Shown: positions 61,601-64,000 of the stretch, one piece after another | Layout of the letters: each line of letters opens with the position of its first letter | How positions within the stretch are numbered: position 1 is the first letter of the stretch | Source of the DNA: Biomphalaria glabrata | Taxonomy: Eukaryota > Mollusca > Gastropoda > Planorbidae | Direction of reading: 5' to 3' | Length of the DNA stretch: 64,000 nt | Assembly: GCF_947242115.1 (NCBI RefSeq) | Contig: NC_074716.1 | Span: 19,722,090-19,786,089, forward strand | Notes under the pieces: model-generated | The model's database searches: none | What the model saw: only the letters and a program-made list of their open reading frames with translations | Told to the model about the DNA's origin: nothing | Made by a program: the position numbers and the translations under genes

Positions 61601-62714
61601 TCTGTACACCAGATACATCAAAATAGTCTCTGTACACCAGATACATCAAAATAGTCTCTGTACACCAGATACACCAAAATAGTCTCTGTACACAAGATAC
61701 ACCAAAATAGTCTCTGTACACCAGATACATCAAAATAGTCTCTGTACACCAGATACACCAAAATAGTCTCTGTACACCAGATACACCAAAATAGTCTCTG
61801 TACACCAGATACACCAAAATAGTCTCTGTACACCAGATACACCAAAATAGTCTCTGTACACCAGATACACCAAAATAGTCTCTGTACACCAGATACATCA
61901 AAATAGTCTCTGTACACCAGATACACCAAAATAGTCTCTGTACACCAGATACATCAAAATAGTCTCTGTACACCAGATACACCAAAATAGTCTCGTACAC
62001 CAGATACATCAAAATAGTCTCTGTACACCAGATACACCAAAATAGTCTCTGTACACCAGATACACCAAAATAGTCTCTGTACACCAGATACACCAAAATA
62101 GTCTCTGTACACCAGATACATCAAAATAGTCTCTGTACACCAGATACACCAAAATAGTCTCTGTACACCAGATACATCAAAATAGTCTCTGTACACCAGA
62201 TACACCAAAATAGTCTCTGTACACCAGATACATCAAAATAGTCTCTGTACACCAGATACATCAAAATAGTCTCTGTACACCAGATACATCAAAATAGTCT
62301 CTGTACACCAGATACATCAAAATAGTCTCTGTACACCAGATACACCAAAAAGCTTTCTATTTTTAGTTTTTCCACCATAGATGAAAAGCTTATGCATGTC
62401 ATACAAAGTGTACACTAGTTGCTCATATTATTAAACTATCAAACAACCTTTGAAGAAGACATTTGTACAGGCTTGTTGTCAGTATCTGAAACTAGATCTT
62501 TGTATTAGTATGTATTTTCTTTAAAGCAGAAATCAGTTCTCTATATTGTCTAGAATGTGTTTTGCAGCTATGTCTTAGATGGCTATCCCATGACCCAGAA
62601 CCAAGTGAAATTGATGACAGAACACAGCATTATTCCTGTAAGAGTCATTGAACTTGAACTTGAAAGCAAAGACTGTTTGATCCGAGGAGTTAAAGACAGA
62701 TTAACATTACCTAG
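27036..62714 (+). CDS. AK9: Adenylate kinase 9, 38 coding exons, 3' end beyond window
   Basis: Multi-domain nucleoside mono/diphosphate kinase, linked in animals to cilia and flagella. Exons: 27036-27045, 28288-28487, 29052-29172, 29622-29771, 30133-30245, 30401-30508, 30993-31073, 31486-31602, 32110-32184, 32318-32559, 33417-33597, 34316-34472, 34880-34924, 36330-36368, 37391-37554, 38152-38315, 38433-38702, 38804-38865, 39663-39719, 44726-44908, 45276-45329, 45517-45596, 46904-47081, 47308-47426, 47524-47733, 48186-48385, 51878-52018, 52844-52976, 53900-54027, 54366-54465, 55567-55686, 55783-55851, 56019-56141, 56746-56862, 56980-57198, 57421-57634, 58475-58676, 62568-62714. Every junction is GT-AG and phase is continuous for 5,093 nt (about 1,697 codons). 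Four P-loops lie at residues 87-94, 446-453, 1070-1077 and 1573-1580. Start MAKVEGYTDQ has A at -3 and G at +4. Human AK9 is about 1,900 residues, so roughly 200 remain outside. Confidence 0.95.
27235..27310 (+). repeat. LINE 3' tail fragment in AK9 intron 1
   Basis: Contains CATAATCATATTCTTTTTT, AAGTAATGTCTGTATTTTAT and AAGATAAGATAA, matching the terminal 60 bp of the CR1/Jockey-like LINE at 12,540-12,597. Only the extreme 3' end is present. Confidence 0.65.
27942..28223 (-). mobile_element. tRNA-derived SINE with 11-bp target duplication
   Basis: Reverse-complemented, it begins with a tRNA-like head. Box A is TGGCTGAGTGGTAAAGCG and box B is GGTTCGAATCC. The body, with GGGTACCTGACATTAG and GGCCACATGACACCC, ends GGTCTGAAAGGGGAACTT and a short T/A tail. 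ATAATTTATAA flanks it at 27,931-27,941 and 28,224-28,234. The boxes and duplication are well kept, so it is fairly young. It ends about 64 bp before AK9 exon 2. A diverged sister is at 63,045-63,305. Confidence 0.93.
31175..31330 (+). mobile_element. SINE-B copy (tRNA-related)
   Basis: Contains CTACCTGGTCAGGTGGTA, a box-B-like GGTTCAAACCC, CCATCCCCTTTTGCCCTGC, AGGAGGTTTAGGCTAGGA and GAAGGAACATCCAACAT. This is the same order as 35,425-35,578 and the segment in the solo LTR. It is a diverged copy in AK9 intron 7. Confidence 0.7.
31732..31757 (+). repeat. Minimal 3' end of the RTE-like LINE
   Basis: TCTCTCGAGATGTAAAATGC followed by CACAG matches the extreme 3' end of the LINE at 14,326-14,355. 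Only about 25 bp are shared, so this is either a severely truncated copy or chance. Confidence 0.35.
32110..38865 (+). CDS. AK9: AK9 exons 9-18: second, split adenylate kinase domain
   Basis: Exons 10-11 encode APWYRWRRSKW, then a YHS-like module (CPVSL to NPRPYL, residues 387-430), then the second P-loop GCPFSGKT (446-453). Instead of a normal kinase core there follow a long charged helical stretch (exons 12-14, Lys/Glu/Ala-rich, probably coiled coil) and an acidic exon 15. A segment VDENHPDVIALVKLAL comes next, and then the rest of the kinase fold, YGSWILDNFP (657-666), in exon 17. Exons 17-19 end in another charged helix. This split layout matches human AK9 domain 2. Introns here carry SINEs and a LINE piece. 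Confidence 0.9.
32868..32985 (-). mobile_element. SINE-B copy, minus strand
   Basis: The reverse complement shows TGCCTGGTCATGCAG, GTCCGGGGCTAATACCCTGC and CCACTCCCATCCCCTGTTG. These match the head and middle of the SINE-B family; the 3' portion is missing. It lies in AK9 intron 10. Confidence 0.6.
33724..34262 (-). mobile_element. RTE-like LINE 3' fragment, third family
   Basis: The minus strand encodes LAKLKIIWKDEGI, IILMRSLVKATLLYAYESWTL and RCYRRILCITFKDSITKE, typical of the end of a LINE reverse transcriptase. Its last part is a KQHKRMDG..IERDSF segment and WRKMVDRYC-like end (frame 33,731-34,015). A TTATTA-type tail lies just left of 33,724. At least one in-frame stop and a small direct duplication around 34,005-34,040 break it. 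Its 5' end lies only about 50 bp from the acceptor of AK9 exon 12. Confidence 0.85.
35425..35578 (+). mobile_element. SINE-B copy with CAAA tail
   Basis: GTTCGGATTTATCGATGGTC, GGTTCAAATCCTGCC, CTGCGGGAGGTTTGGACTAG, GAAGGAACATCTGAAACATG and then an ACAAACAAACAAAC tail. It is the best-preserved member of this family in the window. Box B is clear; box A is not. It lies in AK9 intron 13. Confidence 0.75.
37385..37390 (+). promoter_or_regulatory. Tandem (NAGNAG) splice acceptor of AK9 exon 15
   Basis: The exon is preceded by CAGCAG. Using the first AG adds one Ala codon, using the second does not; both keep the phase. This is a classic substrate for single-residue alternative splicing. Confidence 0.6.
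37800..38080. repeat. GC-richer unclassified segment in AK9 intron 15
   Basis: Compared with its flanks this stretch is richer in G and C (GCGCTGCAGTTTTGTGCCTC, GAGCCTGGAATGTTTGGC) and has the look of a mid-repetitive element remnant. I could not place it in a family, and no copy was found elsewhere in the window. Confidence 0.3.
39085..39325. repeat. SINE-B-derived remnant in AK9 intron 18
   Basis: TTCCTGCAGGAGGTTTGGCC, then GAAGAAACATCCAAAGCATG, resemble the middle and end of SINE-B on the plus strand. The following part (AACCCTCCGCCATTACT, GCATTGCTTGATGACCTGGC) resembles a minus-strand head. It is heavily decayed. Confidence 0.45.
39720..39917 (+). repeat. 33-bp tandem array anchored on the AK9 exon 19 donor
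   Basis: GT-starting units begin at 39,720, 39,753, 39,786, 39,819, 39,852 and 39,885, an exact 33-bp period. The first unit is the real 5' splice site (GTAAGATTAAACC). Later units read GTAGGATTATAC or GTAAGGTTATAC and are preceded by TTAG or similar, so each carries a donor-like site. Using the second donor would add 11 in-frame codons; the second unit then has an in-frame TGA. Confidence 0.9.
40009..42988 (-). mobile_element. hAT DNA transposon, ZMYM1-like transposase, decayed
   Basis: The ends read CAGGGGGGTAGCTAGAG (left) and, on the other strand, CAGTGGCGTAGCTAGGG (right). An 8-bp duplication AGAGTTAA flanks them at 40,001-40,008 and 42,989-42,996, as expected for hAT. On the minus strand the N-terminal TTF-type region (SFQPSWFTGKLP, CLFCFAC) is near 42,110-42,300. 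Next comes YWRDILKGVAAAIKYLA with SLRGHNEKLNS (41,759-42,040), then the RNase H-like body RWAKLKEAGALSLKKESNTR (40,918-41,388). The hATC dimerisation motif CERSFSKLKLIKNYLRST lies near 40,385-40,450. Several frame changes and stops make it inactive. It sits in AK9 intron 19 between two tandem arrays. Confidence 0.92.
40031..40088. repeat. Subterminal GC-rich duplication of the hAT element
   Basis: GGGGTCCCGGGGGATTGACC with a following TCTTTG is repeated twice in tandem just inside the left end; the right end has a comparable G-rich subterminal stretch at about 42,908-42,970. Subterminal repeats of this kind are usual in hAT elements. Confidence 0.6.
43798..44725 (+). repeat. 40-bp tandem array ending in the AK9 exon 20 acceptor
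   Basis: The unit is AACAGCTTCTTGACACAATA plus TTCTAAACACTGTCTTTTCC. Sixteen units follow an exact 40-bp period from 44,081 to 44,720, and the next AACAG (44,721-44,725) is the real acceptor of exon 20. Every unit therefore carries a CTGTCTTTTCCAACAG acceptor look-alike. Three more units lie upstream, interleaved with two copies of an 82-bp segment (161-bp period) derived from a LINE 3' tail. Splicing to a decoy would bring a TGA after two codons. Confidence 0.93.
44726..55686 (+). CDS. AK9: AK9 exons 20-31: linker and third adenylate kinase domain
   Basis: Exon 20 starts at the last unit of a 40-bp tandem array and encodes AALQLNQVLWDTLAGEI. Exons 21-24 are acidic linker with one conserved helical segment (LMAQPEALAFKQNL to MVLQYIE). 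Exon 25 holds a second YHS-like module (FDPVKL to KPSDYV, residues 1007-1053). Exon 26 holds P-loop three, GPTGSGKT (1070-1077), followed by LGIFHISFRERLQE. Exons 27-29 are acidic, ending SILKYWWTSEPFK-like. Exon 30 gives STGFILEGFP (1262-1271), and exon 31 carries the NDVIGRLLPPRLDKWK region with a long basic helix. Exon 22 has an extra in-phase donor (TCT followed by GTAAGT). Confidence 0.9.
45741..46066. repeat. 29-bp tandem array in AK9 intron 22
   Basis: About a dozen units of roughly 29 bp with the core GTGATCTACACATATCTGGA, then CTTCATTGA or CTCCAGTGA. The first units are the most diverged and one interval is 27 bp. Confidence 0.9.
48489..48585. repeat. 26-bp tandem array in AK9 intron 26
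   Basis: Units starting TCAACATACTTTTACCCAAC occur at 48,489, 48,515, 48,541 and 48,567, an exact 26-bp period with a C-rich end. Confidence 0.9.
48631..48748. repeat. 56-bp tandem duplication with acceptor-like ends
   Basis: Two full units and part of a third start GCCTCCTCAAAAACACATAC (48,631), GCCTCCTCAA (48,687) and GCCTCCAAA (48,743). Each boundary is TACTTTTCTCCCTCTTAG followed by CTGCC, a strong polypyrimidine-AG context, so these are potential cryptic 3' splice sites after exon 26. Confidence 0.88.
48749..49875. other. AK9 intron 26, AT-rich, nothing recognised
   Basis: AT-rich intronic DNA with two short TA microsatellites (near 49,008 and 49,472). No coding exon, SINE or LINE was recognised. 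Confidence 0.5.
49876..50290 (+). repeat. Unclassified interspersed repeat, copies 2a and 2b
   Basis: 50,018-50,290 matches 9,190-9,425 in reverse (GGGGACTAATTC, TTAATTACCAATA, AAGATTGGGTGTCGGAGAAA, GATATAAACTTTGTAAAAAC). It is followed by AAGCTTATATTAAGTATAG with TTTGGATCAGTAATG. The same last segment also occurs at 49,876-49,945, so two copies lie in direct tandem, the first truncated. Confidence 0.7.
50545..50650 (-). mobile_element. tRNA-derived SINE remnant
   Basis: The reverse complement begins with a tRNA-like head, GGTGGCACAGTGGTTACTG (box A region), then GAGTTCAAATTC (box B region). The body is short and not assigned. Confidence 0.55.
50701..50968 (+). repeat. Unclassified interspersed repeat, copy 3
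   Basis: Third copy of the family: AAGGGGACTAATTCAAC, TTAATTACCAATAATTAA, GATCCGAGATTGGGTGTAGG, GATATAAGCTTTGTAAAAAT. Confidence 0.7.
51000..51735 (+). mobile_element. RTE-like LINE remnant, fourth copy
   Basis: Plus-strand remnants of a LINE reverse transcriptase C-terminus: LDFADNICL near 51,000, then HFTYLGSRTINDSETDKLI (51,163-51,369) and GKPKQAWRRRIV with VKNVAQNSVWCRCGDGSLCS (51,505-51,732). Frames are broken at several places. It ends about 140 bp before AK9 exon 27. Confidence 0.8.
53360..53640. repeat. Unclassified mid-repetitive-looking segment in AK9 intron 28
   Basis: GC-richer stretch (GGCAGGTAGCTCTTGCAG, GGTGGGCATCCAGCCAAGG) with small frames but no recognised domain. Possibly an old retroelement remnant; no second copy was seen here. 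Confidence 0.25.
54171..54263. repeat. 31-bp tandem array in AK9 intron 29
   Basis: Three units starting AACTGAAACTCAAACAATAA at 54,171, 54,202 and 54,233, an exact 31-bp period with slight divergence. Confidence 0.9.
54466..55566. other. AK9 intron 30, nothing recognised
   Basis: AT-rich intronic DNA with long T runs. No exon, SINE or LINE recognised. Confidence 0.5.
55783..62714 (+). CDS. AK9: AK9 exons 32-38: acidic linker and fourth adenylate kinase domain
   Basis: Exons 33-34 are runs of GAA/GAG codons broken by DDIENILAEEF and DAIERMKNELNE. Exon 35 gives the conserved RKPHIIRYILNKKLKP and AQKMLQMGYKYISRFGKWDPVK. Exons 35-36 form the third YHS-like module (to PLTYL, residue 1556), followed at once by P-loop four, GPPKSGKT (1573-1580). 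Exon 37 reads LSIGEAMRKILETQKHTELA and NGRVVPETL. Exon 38 gives GYVLDGYP (1649-1656), the intact Asp-Gly form. The reading stops at a phase-2 donor at 62,715; no further exon was recognised before 64,000. Confidence 0.92.
58070..58206 (-). mobile_element. tRNA-derived SINE remnant in AK9 intron 36
   Basis: The reverse complement starts GTGGCCAAGTGGTTAACACC (box A of a Leu/Ser-like tRNA head). It continues GGTTCTCAGGTTAAAATCC (box B region) and GATTTAGAATTTTCAGGATG. It is diverged; no target duplication was found. Confidence 0.65.
58677..59602. other. AK9 intron 37 left part, nothing recognised
   Basis: AT-rich DNA between exon 37 and the 28-bp minisatellite. No exon or named repeat recognised. 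Confidence 0.5.
59603..62350. repeat. 28-bp minisatellite, about 98 units, in AK9 intron 37
   Basis: Unit: CAAAATAGTCTCTGTACACC plus AGATACAC or AGATACAT. The array is about 2.75 kb, nearly uniform, and the only frequent variant is C or T in ACACCAAAA versus ACATCAAAA. Two units lack one T (GTCTCGTAC, at 61,211 and 61,994) and lie exactly 28 units apart. One unit near 61,690 has CACAAG. The 28-bp period and absence of stops on the minus strand give open frames of up to 224 codons (a YLVYRDYFGVSGVQRLFWC pattern) that are by-products of the repeat. Confidence 0.97.
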
Positions 62715-64000
62715 GTCAGTGTAAAATTTAACTGGCTGCATGAAACATGTTATATTGGAATTATTATAATTTTCACTATTAACTTTTTTTTTTTTGCTTA
62801 TTTTCTTTAAATATGCAATTTAAACTATCTTTTGAAAATAAATTAAAAATAAATCTTTCACTTATTATTCAAATATTATTTTTCAAAATGTATTATCATT
62901 CTAGCTTCTTTGCACCTTTTTTTTGTGTCACTTGAAAAAGAAGTTATTAGTTTTTATGTAGTATGTCCATCTTTCTGTCATGTTTAGTCTCAAAAACTAT
63001 AAGAGCTATTAAAAATCCAATTTCATGATATTTTTGTAAATGTCAAAAGTACCCATTTCAGATCATCTGGTCTATAGGGGAGATAATGTCAAGGTCATCT
63101 GTTTCTATGACTGACAGCTAATGAGAGTGTCATCTGGCCAGCACAATGACCAACTGACTTTAGATTCTCCAACTAATAAGAGTTTGTTGGACTCAGGAGC
63201 ATCTAAAAATCCTGATGCTCAAAATCCCAGTTTTCACCAAGATTTAAACATTTTGGGGTTGCTTGGGTTTGGAAGCCATGCACTTTACCTCTGTCACCAT
63301 GCCCTAATATATTTTGTAGCTTTACAAAATTTGGATGCAGTGGCTGCTTCCTGAAAGCACACCTTTTTTTTTTATTATTAAATATGCTGTTTTTCAAATC
63401 CGAAAATCGAAAATTATCTTAAACTCTTTTCATGAAGAGGGGGGAGTGGAAGGTGGGTAGAAGGAACAAGTTGTTCAAAAGTCTGGAAATTCACAAAACT
63501 GGCTGCATCACACTAATAACATGAATGATGTGGGTTCGATACCCATACTGGATTTTATTTTTTTCAATGATAGTGGGATCTGATATAATCCTATCCAATC
63601 TGATTTTATTTGAAAATTGATTTGTTTAAATATTTGAACATAAAATAGAATGTGAAGAAGACTTTTTATGGTATGTACTAATGTAGGTACCTTTAGAAGC
63701 CACCTATGTGTTTGTGTGAAAATACAAGGTCTCTATTTAATCTTGTTTTGCTTCAATATTTTTAAATAAATATTTTATTGTTATAGCACTGTAGAAAAAT
63801 TATTTTTTTAATTCAATGTAATCCACTATGTTGACTTATTGAAGACCTACTTTGTGTTTATTTCAATTGGTAACCATTATTAATGAATTTAGTGAATTTG
63901 TGATCAAATTATATGTCCCAAAACAAAAATGTGTATAAAACATTATGTAAAGTAGCTTGAATGTAGCAGACGTAAGGATGTAGATTAAATAGAGCATATG
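62715..64000. other. AK9 intron 38 (partial), with SINE remnant
   Basis: Intronic DNA after the exon 38 donor. No next AK9 exon was found; the expected continuation would be the rest of the fourth kinase domain. Apart from the SINE at 63,045-63,305 nothing was recognised. Confidence 0.5.
63045..63305 (-). mobile_element. tRNA-derived SINE, diverged copy
   Basis: Matches the SINE at 27,942-28,223 in the same orientation: AGATCATCTGGTCTATAGGG, AAGGTCATCTGTTTCTA, GTGTCATCTGGCCAGCACAA and TTTGGAAGCCATGCACTTTA. Box B is degraded (AAGATTTAAAC), so it is an older insertion. Confidence 0.8.

Noticed and set aside
59603-62208. Long minus-strand open frames of 75-224 codons with a repeating YLVYRDYFGVSGVQRLFW pattern
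   Set aside because: They are produced mechanically by a stop-free 28-bp tandem repeat, occur in all three frames at once, and lie inside an AK9 intron.
59603-62350. CRISPR-like array
   Set aside because: Units are contiguous with no spacers, and the setting is a eukaryotic intron.

Overview
The window is a piece of an AT-rich, intron-rich, repeat-laden animal nuclear genome. The gene family members and the mix of RTE-like and CR1/Jockey-like LINEs, tRNA-derived SINEs, a hAT transposon and Ty3/Gypsy-type elements fit a gastropod mollusc. That assignment is inference from remembered repeat and protein families; no search was run. No bacterial features, CRISPR arrays, rRNA genes or free-standing tRNA genes were seen.

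Layout. (1) 1-11.6 kb: HGD (homogentisate 1,2-dioxygenase, tyrosine catabolism) on the minus strand. Sixteen coding exons can be read with conserved splice sites and continuous phase. (2) 11.6-27.0 kb: a head-to-head intergenic region of about 15 kb filled with nested mobile elements. These are a LINE 3' end, a Ty3/Gypsy integrase-region fossil, and an RTE-like LINE with a 13-bp target duplication that was later hit by an LTR element now reduced to a solo LTR. They are followed by a very young compact LTR element with near-identical LTRs, another LINE remnant, and two CR1/Jockey-like LINE pieces lying tail to tail. (3) 27.0 kb to beyond the right edge: AK9 (adenylate kinase 9, a multi-domain nucleoside mono/diphosphate kinase) on the plus strand. 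I read 38 coding exons, about 1,697 codons, with four P-loops; the 3' exons lie outside the window.

AK9 introns hold most of the remaining structure: tRNA-derived SINEs, LINE fragments, a complete-ended hAT element (8-bp target duplication) and at least seven separate tandem arrays. The most unusual is intron 19 (39,720-44,725). Its real 5' splice site is the first unit of a 33-bp tandem array, and its real 3' splice site is the last unit of a 40-bp tandem array, so both ends of one intron carry ranks of decoy splice sites with a hAT element between them. The last intron seen contains a 2.75-kb, 28-bp minisatellite of about 98 units, which produces long but meaningless open frames.

The two host genes act in unrelated pathways. 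HGD oxidises homogentisate in cytosolic tyrosine breakdown. AK9 phosphorylates nucleotides and in animals is linked to cilia and flagella. No operon-like logic joins them. I did not find a wholly new protein system; the splice-site-anchored arrays are the best candidate for something undescribed.
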